From: Nocardioides panzhihuensis
GTDB taxonomy: Bacteria > Actinomycetota > Actinomycetes > Propionibacteriales > Nocardioidaceae
NCBI RefSeq assembly: GCF_013408335.1
Contig: NZ_JACBZR010000001.1
Span: 4,751,501 to 4,815,500 of the forward strand
Direction of reading: 5' to 3'
DNA length: 64,000 bases
Position numbers and translations under genes: made by a program. Positions 17,448-25,738 of this stretch are shown piece after piece (the first letter of the stretch is position 1; every line of letters starts with the position of its first letter). Under the pieces are notes generated by a model, which did not search any database, was not told where the DNA came from, and worked only from the letters and a program-made list of their open reading frames with translations.

Positions 17448-18596
17448 ATGCCTCAACCAGCCGGATTCGTCGGAGTCACCGCCAACCTCGGTCTCAAGGA
17501 GGGCGCTGACGACTTCGCCGTCGTCGCCGCCCCCTCCGGCTCGGTCACGAGCGCCGCGGTCTTCACCCGATCCCGCTTCGCCGGCGCCTCGGTGCTGCTC
17601 TCCCGGTCCGCGGACGTCTCCGCGTTCCGCGGGATGGTGACCATCTCGAAGAACGCGAACGTCGCGACCGGCCCGACCGGCGAGGCCAACGCCGCGGAGG
17701 TACGCCGCCTGGCGGCCGAGGTCGTCGGCGTACGCCCCGAGGAGCTGCTGGTGGCCTCGACCGGCGTGATCGGTGTGCTGTACCCGATGGACGTGCTCAC
17801 CCCCGCCCTGGAGAAGCTCGCCGGGACCGCCGTCGAGGCCGACTTCGGGGCCGCCGCGGCGGCGATCATGACGACCGACACGATCGCCAAGATCGAGACC
17901 CGGACCGTCGGCGGGGCGACGATCACGGGGATCGCCAAGGGCGTCGGGATGCTCGAGCCCGACATGGCCACGATGCTGACCTACTTCTTCACCGACGCCG
18001 CGGTGCCGACCGCCGATCTCGACGCCGCCTTCCGCCGGGTCGTCGACCGCACCTACAACGCCGTCTCGATCGACACCGACACCTCGACCTCCGACACCGC
18101 CGCGATCTTCGCCTCCGGAACGGCCGGCGCTGTCGACCTGGGCGAGTTCGAGGCCGCGCTCTACGACGCCGCGCTGGCACTGGTGAAGAAGATCGCCTCC
18201 GACGGCGAAGGCGCCTCCAAGCTGATCTCGGTCTCGGTCAGCGGCGCCCGCGACGACGCCCAGGCCAAGCGGGTCGGCAAGGCCATCGTCAACTCACCTC
18301 TGGTCAAGACCGCAGTCCACGGCGCCGACCCCAACTGGGGCCGCGTCGCGATGGCCATCGGCAAGCTCCACGAGGAGACCGACATCTCCCCCGAGCACGT
18401 ACGCATCGCCTTCGGCGGCACCGAGACCTACCCAGCCCAGGTCTCGGCAAATCTATTGGCAGATTTGTCGACTTATCTTTCCGGGGATGAGGTGTCGATC
18501 GAGGTCGACCTCGGCATCGCCTCGGGCGAGTTCACGGTCTACGGCTGCGACCTCACCGACGGCTACATCCGCATCAACGCCGACTACACGACCTGA
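17448..18596 (+). CDS. argJ: ArgJ family: ornithine acetyltransferase/N-acetylglutamate synthase
   Basis: The 382-residue enzyme belongs to the self-cleaving N-terminal nucleophile family that transfers the acetyl group between N-acetylornithine and glutamate in arginine synthesis. Present are the oxyanion-hole motif ASTGVIG near residue 105 and the processing site MATMLTYFFTDA near 175-186, where the Thr of ATML becomes the nucleophile. Two motifs differ from typical ArgJ: ISKNANVATG instead of NSGNANACTG, and SIDTDTSTSDT instead of VDGDTSTND. It stands alone, without argC, argB or argD, so it may be a second copy with a changed substrate or be devoted to secondary metabolism. Family is firm; substrate is not. 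Confidence 0.85.
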   Translation: MPQPAGFVGVTANLGLKEGADDFAVVAAPSGSVTSAAVFTRSRFAGASVLLSRSADVSAFRGMVTISKNANVATGPTGEANAAEVRRLAAEVVGVRPEELLVASTGVIGVLYPMDVLTPALEKLAGTAVEADFGAAAAAIMTTDTIAKIETRTVGGATITGIAKGVGMLEPDMATMLTYFFTDAAVPTADLDAAFRRVVDRTYNAVSIDTDTSTSDTAAIFASGTAGAVDLGEFEAALYDAALALVKKIASDGEGASKLISVSVSGARDDAQAKRVGKAIVNSPLVKTAVHGADPNWGRVAMAIGKLHEETDISPEHVRIAFGGTETYPAQVSANLLADLSTYLSGDEVSIEVDLGIASGEFTVYGCDLTDGYIRINADYTT

Positions 18597-18605
18597 CTCA
18601 TCGTC

Positions 18606-18719
18606 GGTCGAGCCGCGAGCGCCAGCGAGCGTGTCGAGACCAACACGGTTCCCCTCGAGCGCCATGGGAACTGTGTTGGTCTCGACACGCCTCCGCCTAG
18701 CGGCTCCGGCGGCTCGACC
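18606..18719. repeat. Palindromic REP-like element, copy 1
   Basis: This element lies between two convergent genes. Its outer arms start GGTCGAGCC and end GGCTCGACC, and an inner perfect 18-bp inverted repeat (18629-18646 with 18673-18690) surrounds a 26-base loop. Bases 18673-18719 are identical over 47 bp to 32153-32199. Short internal hairpins in each arm allow a cloverleaf shape. Confidence 0.9.
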
Positions 18720-18756
18720 TGCGGATGACTAGCCGACCTGAGGCTCGGCCAGCGGG

Positions 18757-19443
18757 TCAGCCGACGCGCGCGGAGCGTTCCTCCGCCAGGAGCACCGAGG
18801 CGCGGCGTACGACCAGCTCGACCACGTCGGGATGGGGACCGATGACGTCGGCGACGACCTCCGCACCAGCATCCGAGGAGCGGACCCGGACCGTCTCGGA
18901 GAAGAACCCGGGCGCGAGCAGATAGGGCGAGACGGCGTCACCCGGGCGTACGACGTCGCCGATGGCCGGGGCGCCGGAGCCGGAGACCGTGGCGACCCGC
19001 ACCGGGCCGCCCCAGGCCTCCGCCAACATCGATCCGGCCGTGGCGATGTCGGCGCGGGCAGCGGGGTCGTTGGACCCCGCGGCGACGAGGACTACGGGCT
19101 GACCAGGCGTTGCGCCCGCAGCGACCAGCCGGGACACCTGCGCGGAAGCCAGCATCGGGTCGGGGCCGAGCGGGGCGCCAAGAGTCACCGGAGCAGCGGC
19201 AGCAGAGGCGGCGGCGGGCAGGTCGACGCGTACGTGATAGCCGGTCGACAACAGCAGCGGCACGACCAGCGTGGGCTGTCGGCTCTCGGCGACGACGTCG
19301 GCGAAGAGCGGCTCGCAGAGCTCGACGTACGCCGCCCGTGACTCGATCCCCAGCCGGCGTCCGGCCTGCTTGGCGATGATCGAGGCGACGGCGTTGCCGA
19401 GCAGCCGCCGAGTCCCGTGAGCAACGAGTACGAGGCCCGTCAC
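18757..19443 (-). CDS. Sirohydrochlorin chelatase-like protein (CbiX/SirB family)
   Basis: This 228-residue protein has two CbiX-like halves. The N-terminal half begins LVLVAHGTRR, with the His of the VAHG motif that binds metal in type II chelatases, and has PLLLSTGYHVRVDLP with the second conserved His region. The second half (from LVAAGSNDPAARAD) repeats the fold. It probably inserts Fe(II) into sirohydrochlorin to make siroheme for the NirB protein encoded upstream. The GTG at 19443 overlaps the stop of the hemD-type gene, giving a four-base coupling. Cobalt as metal cannot be excluded, but the nitrite reductase context favours iron. Confidence 0.88.
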   Translation of the reverse strand: MTGLVLVAHGTRRLLGNAVASIIAKQAGRRLGIESRAAYVELCEPLFADVVAESRQPTLVVPLLLSTGYHVRVDLPAAASAAAAPVTLGAPLGPDPMLASAQVSRLVAAGATPGQPVVLVAAGSNDPAARADIATAGSMLAEAWGGPVRVATVSGSGAPAIGDVVRPGDAVSPYLLAPGFFSETVRVRSSDAGAEVVADVIGPHPDVVELVVRRASVLLAEERSARVG

Positions 19444-20594
19444 GTGGCCACCGCCAGCCGGTAGCCGCGCTTGACGACGGTCTGGACGGCTTTCGTCCCG
19501 AGCGCGGCCCGGAGCCGGGCGACCGCCATCTCCACGGCATGCTCGGACCCGGCGGTGCCCGAGGGCAGCATCGCCAGCAGCGCCGGCCGGGAGACGACGT
19601 TGCCCGGGGTGGCCACGAGCGCACCCAGGACCGCCGCCGGGGCCGGCGAGAGCTTCACCTCGGCTCCGTCGAGGATCACCGCGTCGTCGTGCAGCAGCAG
19701 CTGGTGACCACCGGCCAGCTCGATCAGCAGGCCCTCGCGGCGCAGCGGCAGCTCGGTCTCGAGCATCTTCACCAAGGCCGCGGTGCGGGAACGGTCGGGG
19801 ATCATCGTCGGCACGCCCCACATCTCGAAGGCAGCTGCGGTCACCGGACCGACGCAGGCCGCGACCACGTCGGCCTGAAAAGCAGCGACGACCTCGTCCC
19901 GGAGGCCGACCGACCCTGCCGCCTGCATGAACGCGGCCACGGCCGGGGCGGAGGTGAATGTGACCGCGTCCAGCTCGCCGTCGGCCAACGTCTCGACCAG
20001 CCGGAACATCGGCTCCGGGTCGGCTGCCGACTCGACCCGGTAGACGATCACGTTGATGACCTCGGCGCCCTGCCGGGTCAGCGCGTGCGCGACCATCGAG
20101 AGCGACTGACCGTGCTCCTGCACCACGATCCGCTTGCCGGTCAGGTCGCGACCCCGCAGGTGCTCCAGGACGTCGTCGAACTCCTCCGACTCGGGCGCCC
20201 ACAGCTCGCGGAGCCCGCGCCGCCGCAGCGCCCCGACCGACTTCGGCCCGCGCGCCAGGATCTCCGCGCCGCCGAGCGTCTCCAGGAGCGGGTCGATCAG
20301 CCCCCACTCCTCGGCGGCCTCGAACCACGCGCGGGTCCCGATGCCGGTCGTCGCCAGGAACATGTCGACGCGTTGACCGATGATCTGCTCGGTCACCGCG
20401 CGCAACGCACCGGCGTCGACCCGGTTGGGGTCGACGGAGAGCGCGGGCGCCCACACCACGTGAGCCCCACGCCGTTCGAGCAGCTTGATCTGCTCCTCGG
20501 CCTTCCGCGCGGCGGTTACCCCGACGCGGAAGCCGCTCAGCGCGCCAGTGTCCACATCCGCATCGTAGATCTCCTGCGCCTTCTCCACCGCCAT
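19440..20594 (-). CDS. hemD: Uroporphyrinogen-III synthase fused to an OmpR-type winged-helix domain
   Basis: Residues about 20-260 form the two-lobed HemD fold (GFRVGVTAARKAEEQ at the start, TSAPAVAAFMQAAG and ACVGPVTAAAFEMWG in the second lobe), which closes hydroxymethylbilane to uroporphyrinogen III. Residues about 280-385 form a winged-helix DNA-binding domain of the OmpR/PhoB type (LSPAPAAVLGALVATPGNVVS, VARLRAALG, VVKRGYRLAV) without a receiver domain. This fusion is known in actinobacteria, for example near nitrite reductase genes. It may make precursor for siroheme and act on DNA as well. ATG 20594 has an AGGGTGG site; ATG 20618 would add eight residues without one. Confidence 0.9.
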   Translation of the reverse strand: MAVEKAQEIYDADVDTGALSGFRVGVTAARKAEEQIKLLERRGAHVVWAPALSVDPNRVDAGALRAVTEQIIGQRVDMFLATTGIGTRAWFEAAEEWGLIDPLLETLGGAEILARGPKSVGALRRRGLRELWAPESEEFDDVLEHLRGRDLTGKRIVVQEHGQSLSMVAHALTRQGAEVINVIVYRVESAADPEPMFRLVETLADGELDAVTFTSAPAVAAFMQAAGSVGLRDEVVAAFQADVVAACVGPVTAAAFEMWGVPTMIPDRSRTAALVKMLETELPLRREGLLIELAGGHQLLLHDDAVILDGAEVKLSPAPAAVLGALVATPGNVVSRPALLAMLPSGTAGSEHAVEMAVARLRAALGTKAVQTVVKRGYRLAVAT

Positions 20595-20679
20595 GGATCC
20601 ACCCTGCGCCGGTCGCATTTCGTCGTACGCAGACTGTTCGAATCGCGAGGGCTAACTTTCCCTCACGATCTCACGGCCG

Positions 20680-21165
20680 CTACAGCTCGACGATCGGCCC
20701 GGACGGGCTGCTCGACCTCTCGGCCGTATCGCGACTCCAGCGGCCGGACAGACCGGCGCCGATCAGGAGCGCCCCGACGGCCGGCAGCATGACGGCGTAA
20801 TAGCTGAACACGCCGTACCGGAGCGCCTGGCTGCCGAAGAGGTTCGTCAGGTTCCACAGGATCTCCTGGGAGAAGAGCGAGATCAGTCCGAACCCGCCGT
20901 ACGCCACCCCTGCGACGACCGGGCCGATGCCCGCGATCCTGCCGGCAGCCGCCACCACGAAGAGCAGCAGCACCCCCAGCAGCACCAGAGCGATGCCGAC
21001 GACGGACGTGCCGAGCCTGGCGGCGTCGATGGCGTGGCGATATCCGCCGGTCATCACCAGGACGAGGCCGAGCGGCGTCAGCACCAGCGACGCGACCACG
21101 CTCACCCAGCGACGTGTCGGCCACGGCATCGCGGACACCTTGGCCCCGAGAACAGGATCACTCAT
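20680..21165 (-). CDS. Four-helix membrane protein of unknown function
   Basis: The 161-residue protein has four clear hydrophobic segments (around 20-42, 55-80, 82-100, 118-140) and a short polar, Ser-rich C-terminus. No motif identifies it. It lies between nirD and hemD on the same strand, in the nitrate/nitrite unit, so a supporting membrane role is possible but cannot be shown from sequence. Confidence 0.75.
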   Translation of the reverse strand: MSDPVLGAKVSAMPWPTRRWVSVVASLVLTPLGLVLVMTGGYRHAIDAARLGTSVVGIALVLLGVLLLFVVAAAGRIAGIGPVVAGVAYGGFGLISLFSQEILWNLTNLFGSQALRYGVFSYYAVMLPAVGALLIGAGLSGRWSRDTAERSSSPSGPIVEL

Positions 21166-21174
21166 GACGCCACC

Positions 21175-21534
21175 CTAGTGGCGCACCCCGATGCGTACCT
21201 CCCCGTCGACGACGTCCACCTCGTAGGTGGCGACCGCCACCGACGGATCGTCGAGACACCGGCCGCTCTCGAGCGAGAACGGCTGCTTGAGCAGCGGCGA
21301 CGCCACGAACGGCACCTCCCCACGCGTCCCGACGATCCCGCGGGCCAGCACCGAGGCGTGACCGTACGGGTCGTAGTTGGACAGCGCGAAGACCCGATCG
21401 TCCAGGGTGCGGAAGACAGCCACCGCCTCCCCTCTGACCAGCGCGGCGACGCCGGTCTCGGGGTCGATGTCGTCGAGACGACAGACGGAGATGTACGTGA
21501 CGGTCTGGCCGGCGCTCAGCTGATCAGCACTCAT
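21175..21534 (-). CDS. nirD: NirD, nitrite reductase (NADH) small subunit
   Basis: The 119-residue protein has the Rieske-like fold of NirD without the Cys/His iron-sulfur ligands, as is normal for this subunit (FALSNYDPYGHASVLARGIVG, VASPLLKQPFSLESGRCLDD, VATYEVDVVDGEVRI). It binds the large subunit NirB and supports reduction of nitrite to ammonia in the cytosol. Its ATG at 21534 overlaps the nirB stop (ATGA). A longer reading from 21738 comes only from overlap with nirB and lacks support. Confidence 0.93.
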   Translation of the reverse strand: MSADQLSAGQTVTYISVCRLDDIDPETGVAALVRGEAVAVFRTLDDRVFALSNYDPYGHASVLARGIVGTRGEVPFVASPLLKQPFSLESGRCLDDPSVAVATYEVDVVDGEVRIGVRH

Positions 21535-24185
21535 CGCGACTCCTCCAGCGTGGGCACACCGACAGGGATGGAGGCACCGAGCGAGACGGGACCGACGGCG
21601 GCTGGCGCCTCGCCGACCTCCGGGACGATCTGGCCACGCGTCGACCCGAAGGAGATGTTGGGGTCCGGGATGTCGGGGGCGTTGACGAAGGAGACGAAGC
21701 GACGCAGCTTCTCGGGGTCCTCCAGCGTCGCCTTCCACTCGTCGAAGTAGGTCTCGGTGTGGCGCACCATCGCGGCCTCGAGCTCGGTGCCCAGGCCGAG
21801 CACGTCGTCGACCACGACCTCGCGCACCCGGTCCAGGCCGCCGTCCAGGGAGTCGATCCAGGTCGAGGTGCGCTGGAGGCGGTCGGCGGTGCGTACGTAG
21901 TACATGAGGAAACGGTCGAGATAGCGGACGAGCTCCACGGTGGTCAGGTCACCGGCGAGCAGCTGTGCGTGGGCGGGGATGGCGCCACCGTTGCCCCCGA
22001 CGTACAGGTTCCAGCCCTTCTCGGTGGCGATGACACCGAAGTCCTTGCCGCGGGCCTCCGCGCACTCCCGGGCGCACCCGGAGACGCCGCCCTTGAGCTT
22101 GTGCGGCGAGCGCAGCCCGCGGTAGCGGGTCTCGAGCATGATCGCGAGGCCGACGGAGTCCTGGACCCCGTAGCGGCACCAGGTGGAGCCGACGCAGGAC
22201 TTCACCGTACGCAGCGACTTGCCGTAGGCGTGACCGGACTCGAACCCGGCGTCGACCAGGCGCTTCCAGATCGCCGGCAGGTCCTCCATCCGGGCACCGA
22301 ACATGTCGATGCGCTGGCCGCCGGTGATCTTGGTGTAGAGGCCGAACTCCTTGGCGACCTCACCGATCACGATCAGGCCTTCGGGGGTGACCTCTCCGCC
22401 GGGGATGCGCGGGACGACGGAGTAGGAGCCGTTCTTCTGGAGGTTGGCGAGGTAGGCGTCGTTGGTGTCCTGGAGCTTGCGGTTCTCCTTGGCCAGGACG
22501 TGCCCGTTGAGCTGGCTGGCCAGGATGCTCGCGACGGCAGGCTTGCACAGGTCGCAGCCGCGGCCGGCACCGTGGGCCTCGATGATCTGGTCGAAGGTCT
22601 TGTAGCCGTGGATCAGGACCACGTCGAAGAGCTCGGCGCGGGTCATCGCGAAGTGCTCGCACAGGCTGGTGTCGACGGTCTTGCCCTGAGCGGTGAAGTA
22701 GTCCTCGACGATCTTCTTGACCTGCACCTTGCAGGACCCACAGGTCGAACCGGCCTTGGTCTCCTTGGTGACCTCCGCGGCGCTCTCGCAGCCGTTGTCG
22801 ACAGCCGCCTCGATGTCGCCGCGGGTGACACCGTTGCAGGAACAGATCTCCTCAGCACCGGGGTCTGAACGCAGTGGCCCCGAGCTTGTCGAGACCCCGT
22901 ACAGAATGAGTTCCTCGGGGTTCTCCGGGAGCGGGATACCAGAAGCGACCATCGGCCGGAGCAGCCCGTAGGCGCTCGCGTCTCCGACCAGCACGCCGCC
23001 GAGCAGGCGGGTGCCGTCCTCGCTGATCACCAGCTTCTTGTAGACACCGGTGACGGCGTCGGAGTAGGTCAGCTCGAGACACTCGTCGGTGGTGCCGTGC
23101 GCGTCACCGAAGCTCGCGACATCGACCCCGAGCAGCTTGAGCTTGGTCGACATGTCGGCACCGGCGAACGTGCCGGCGCCGCCGAGCAGCGCGTCGGCGA
23201 CGACCTCGGCCATGTCGTAGCCGGGGGCCACCAGGCCGTACATCTTCCCGCCGGGCGCGGCGCACTCACCGACCGCCCAGATGTGCTCGTCGGAGCTTCG
23301 GCACCGCTCGTCGACCAGCACACCGCCGCGCTCGGCCAGGTCCAGTCCGGCCGCGCGGGCGAGCGCGTCCCGTGGGCGGATGCCGGCCGAGAAGACGATC
23401 ATGTCGACCGGCAGGGGCTCCTCGACGTCCTTGAACTTCAGCGCGCTGACCTTGCCGTCGAGCACGCCGGCCTCGTCCGCGTCGACTACGGAGATCTCGA
23501 CCGCAGCGTCCGGCGCGATCCGCCGGATCGAGCTTGTCGAGATCGACTCCGTCATCACCCCGGTGTGGACGGTGAGGCCCAGCTTCTCGATGTGGCGCTT
23601 GAGGGTGTTGCCGCCGGCATCGTCGACCTGCACGGCCATCAGCCGCGGCGCGAGCTCGACCACGTGGGTCTCGACACCGAGCTGGTGCAACGCGTTGGCC
23701 GCCTCCAGCCCCAGGAGGCCACCGCCGATCACGGCCCCCACCTTCGCGGTCTTCGCGGCCTCCCGGATCGCCTCGAGGTCCTCGATCGTGCGGTACACGA
23801 AGACGTTCCCGAGCTCCGAGCCCGGCACCGGCGGCACGAACGGCGCCGCTCCGGTGGCGAGCACCAGCTCGTCGTACGCCATCTCCTCGCCGTCAGCCAG
23901 CATCACGGTCTGCGCGGCGGGATCGATCTCGATGACGCTCGTGCCGGTGCGGAGCGTGACCCGCGGGTCCTCGTAGACGCCGCCGGGCAGGAACGAGAGG
24001 GCCTCGGCACCGACCTCGAAGAAGCTGGTCAGGGCGACCCGGTCGTACGCCGGTCGCGGCTCCTCCCCGAGCACCACGACGTCGTGGGTCTCGGTGAGAC
24101 CGCGCTCGATCGCGGCGGTCACGAAGCGGTGACCGACCATGCCGTGGCCGACGACGACGACCTTCTTGCGGAGGTGAGGGCTCAT
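21531..24185 (-). CDS. nirB: NirB, nitrite reductase (NADH) large subunit
   Basis: This 884-residue flavoprotein reduces nitrite to ammonia with NADH through FAD, an iron-sulfur centre and siroheme. The N-terminal half is a FAD/NAD reductase (VVVVGHGMVGHRFV, then GGGLLGLEAANAL). A BFD-like [2Fe-2S] domain follows (CSCNGVTRGDIE, STCGSCKVQV, about 440-490). The siroheme/[4Fe-4S] ligands are C664 and C670 (CVGSTWCRYG) and C704 and C708 (GCARECAEA). ATG 24185 overlaps the stop of the upstream reductase gene. Two short stretches (about residues 214-219 and 430-435, both containing STSS) match a dispersed DNA repeat, the second in the linker before the BFD domain. Confidence 0.95.
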   Translation of the reverse strand: MSPHLRKKVVVVGHGMVGHRFVTAAIERGLTETHDVVVLGEEPRPAYDRVALTSFFEVGAEALSFLPGGVYEDPRVTLRTGTSVIEIDPAAQTVMLADGEEMAYDELVLATGAAPFVPPVPGSELGNVFVYRTIEDLEAIREAAKTAKVGAVIGGGLLGLEAANALHQLGVETHVVELAPRLMAVQVDDAGGNTLKRHIEKLGLTVHTGVMTESISTSSIRRIAPDAAVEISVVDADEAGVLDGKVSALKFKDVEEPLPVDMIVFSAGIRPRDALARAAGLDLAERGGVLVDERCRSSDEHIWAVGECAAPGGKMYGLVAPGYDMAEVVADALLGGAGTFAGADMSTKLKLLGVDVASFGDAHGTTDECLELTYSDAVTGVYKKLVISEDGTRLLGGVLVGDASAYGLLRPMVASGIPLPENPEELILYGVSTSSGPLRSDPGAEEICSCNGVTRGDIEAAVDNGCESAAEVTKETKAGSTCGSCKVQVKKIVEDYFTAQGKTVDTSLCEHFAMTRAELFDVVLIHGYKTFDQIIEAHGAGRGCDLCKPAVASILASQLNGHVLAKENRKLQDTNDAYLANLQKNGSYSVVPRIPGGEVTPEGLIVIGEVAKEFGLYTKITGGQRIDMFGARMEDLPAIWKRLVDAGFESGHAYGKSLRTVKSCVGSTWCRYGVQDSVGLAIMLETRYRGLRSPHKLKGGVSGCARECAEARGKDFGVIATEKGWNLYVGGNGGAIPAHAQLLAGDLTTVELVRYLDRFLMYYVRTADRLQRTSTWIDSLDGGLDRVREVVVDDVLGLGTELEAAMVRHTETYFDEWKATLEDPEKLRRFVSFVNAPDIPDPNISFGSTRGQIVPEVGEAPAAVGPVSLGASIPVGVPTLEESR
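22881..22896. repeat. Short dispersed repeat inside nirB (copy A)
   Basis: The bases CGAGCTTGTCGAGACC lie in frame in nirB and encode VSTSS on the minus strand, between the pyridine-nucleotide reductase part and the BFD domain. Confidence 0.75.
23529..23543. repeat. Short dispersed repeat inside nirB (copy B)
   Basis: The bases CGAGCTTGTCGAGAT lie in frame in nirB and encode ISTSS around residue 216, next to a loop of the FAD/NAD domain. Confidence 0.7.
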
Positions 24186-25738
24186 GACGGGGTTCCTTCC
24201 ACTGTGCGCAAACTGTTGGGGAGCGGACTTGTCTGGCGGGTGGCGAGAAGCTGGCGGACGGTCGGCGCGCAGCCGCCGCAGCCGGTGGTGGCACGGGTGG
24301 TGTCGCGTACGTCCTCGAGGGACTGGCAGGCCCGGATCGCGCCGGCGCTGACACCGGCGCAGGCGCAGATCTCCGCGTCGTCGGGGAGCTGTGGCACACC
24401 TGACGACCCCGCCGCGGACGGCTCGGGCAGCAGCAGCTGCCCCGCCTCGTGCTCGCCGAGGACCGTCTGCCGGTCGAAGGCCTGTGTGATCAGGCCGACC
24501 CGGCTCAGGTCGCCGACGAGGGCACCGGCGACGATGCGGCCGTCGCGTACGACCAGCTTGCGGTGGGTGCCCTTGATCGGGTTGGCGATCTCGACCACCT
24601 CGCCGGTCTCGTGCTCGGGCTCGCCAAGGACGCACACGTCGAGGTCGGTGGCGCGCAGCCGGGCGACGACGCGGTGTCCTGAATAGGTCGCCTGGTTGCC
24701 GGCGAGGACGTCGGCGAGGACTCCGGCCTGCTCCCAGGCCGGCGAGACGAAGCCGGTCACGGTCGAGTCGTGCTCGGCGCAGTCGCCGATCGCGTAGATG
24801 TCGGGGTCGTCGACGCTGCGCAGCTGATCGTCGACGACGATGCCGCGAGCGACGGTGAGCTCGGCGCGGCGGGCGAGGTTTGCGCGCGGGCGGCCACCGG
24901 CGGTGAGCACCACCAGGTCGGTCTCGAGGGTGTAGCCGTTGTCGAGCTTGAGTCCCTCGTCGGTCAGCCTGGTCGCGCGGGCGCCGAGATAGACCTGGGT
25001 GCCGAGCGTGGCCATCGACCGCTTGAGCACCTTGCCGGCCGAGGCGCCGACCTGGCTGCTGAGCAGGTGGTCGCGACCCTCGACGATCTCGGTCTCGATT
25101 CCCCGGACCGCCAGGGCGCGGGCGACCTGCAGGCCGAGCAGGCCGCCGCCGACGATCACCGCGTTGCGCGGGTGGTCGCGGAGGCTCTGTCGGTCGAGGA
25201 GGGCCAGCAGCCGCCCACAGTCGTCGAGGCTCCGGAACGCCTGCACCCGCGGGTCCATCGATCCGTCCGCCCGCACCACGCCGCGGATCGGCGGCAGGCT
25301 CGGGATCGCCCCGGTGGCGAGGACGAGCCGGTCGTACGGAACTGTCGTCCGGTCGGCGAGCTCGACCGCGTGCCTGTCGCGGTGGATGTCGACGACGAGG
25401 CTGTCCAGGCGCAGGTCGACTCCCTTGTCGGCGTACCACTGCTTCTCGCGCATCGCGAGCACCTCAGGACGGTGGGTGCCCTCGAGCACGGCGGAGAGCA
25501 GGATCCGGTTGTACGGAGCGTGCGGCTCCTCCGCGAGCACGGTCGTCTGCGGGCCGAGGCCGCGTGCGACCAGCCCTTCGACCAGGCGTGCCGCGGCCAT
25601 CCCTCCGCCGACGACGACGATCCGCTGCTGCGGCGCCGCGGACTCGTGTAACACGTCGTTCGTAGGACTACTCGCCCTATCTGAACGACCGGATAGTCCT
25701 ACGAACGACGTGTTACCCGCGATCGGCTCCCCGCTCAT
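24182..25738 (-). CDS. NAD(P)/FAD-dependent electron-transfer protein of assimilatory nitrate reductase
   Basis: The 518-residue protein has a pyridine nucleotide-disulfide reductase fold (IVVVGGGMAAARLVEGLV near residue 38, VIVGGGLLGLQVARAL near 195, DIYAIGDCAEHD near 335) and a C-terminal BFD-type [2Fe-2S] domain (CACAGVSAGAIRACQSL and TTGCGGCAPTVRQLL). It likely passes electrons from NADH to the nitrate reductase encoded just upstream, like NasB-type proteins. ATG 25738 overlaps the nitrate reductase stop by ATGA. Residues about 9-31 are encoded by a 67-bp perfect palindrome and do not belong to the family fold, so an element seems to have entered the 5' end in frame. Confidence 0.9.
   Translation of the reverse strand: MSGEPIAGNTSFVGLSGRSDRASSPTNDVLHESAAPQQRIVVVGGGMAAARLVEGLVARGLGPQTTVLAEEPHAPYNRILLSAVLEGTHRPEVLAMREKQWYADKGVDLRLDSLVVDIHRDRHAVELADRTTVPYDRLVLATGAIPSLPPIRGVVRADGSMDPRVQAFRSLDDCGRLLALLDRQSLRDHPRNAVIVGGGLLGLQVARALAVRGIETEIVEGRDHLLSSQVGASAGKVLKRSMATLGTQVYLGARATRLTDEGLKLDNGYTLETDLVVLTAGGRPRANLARRAELTVARGIVVDDQLRSVDDPDIYAIGDCAEHDSTVTGFVSPAWEQAGVLADVLAGNQATYSGHRVVARLRATDLDVCVLGEPEHETGEVVEIANPIKGTHRKLVVRDGRIVAGALVGDLSRVGLITQAFDRQTVLGEHEAGQLLLPEPSAAGSSGVPQLPDDAEICACAGVSAGAIRACQSLEDVRDTTRATTGCGGCAPTVRQLLATRQTSPLPNSLRTVEGTPS
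25649..25715. repeat. Perfect 22-bp inverted repeat inside the 5' end of the reductase gene
   Basis: The arms 25649-25670 and 25694-25715 are exact reverse complements, with a 23-base loop that can itself form a smaller hairpin (CTATC with GATAG). It lies 23 bp inside the coding sequence and would form a very stable mRNA hairpin close to the start codon. Confidence 0.9.

Noticed and set aside
20625..20680. Possible tRNA-like TTCGAATC segment
   Set aside because: No acceptor, D or anticodon stems can be formed around it.
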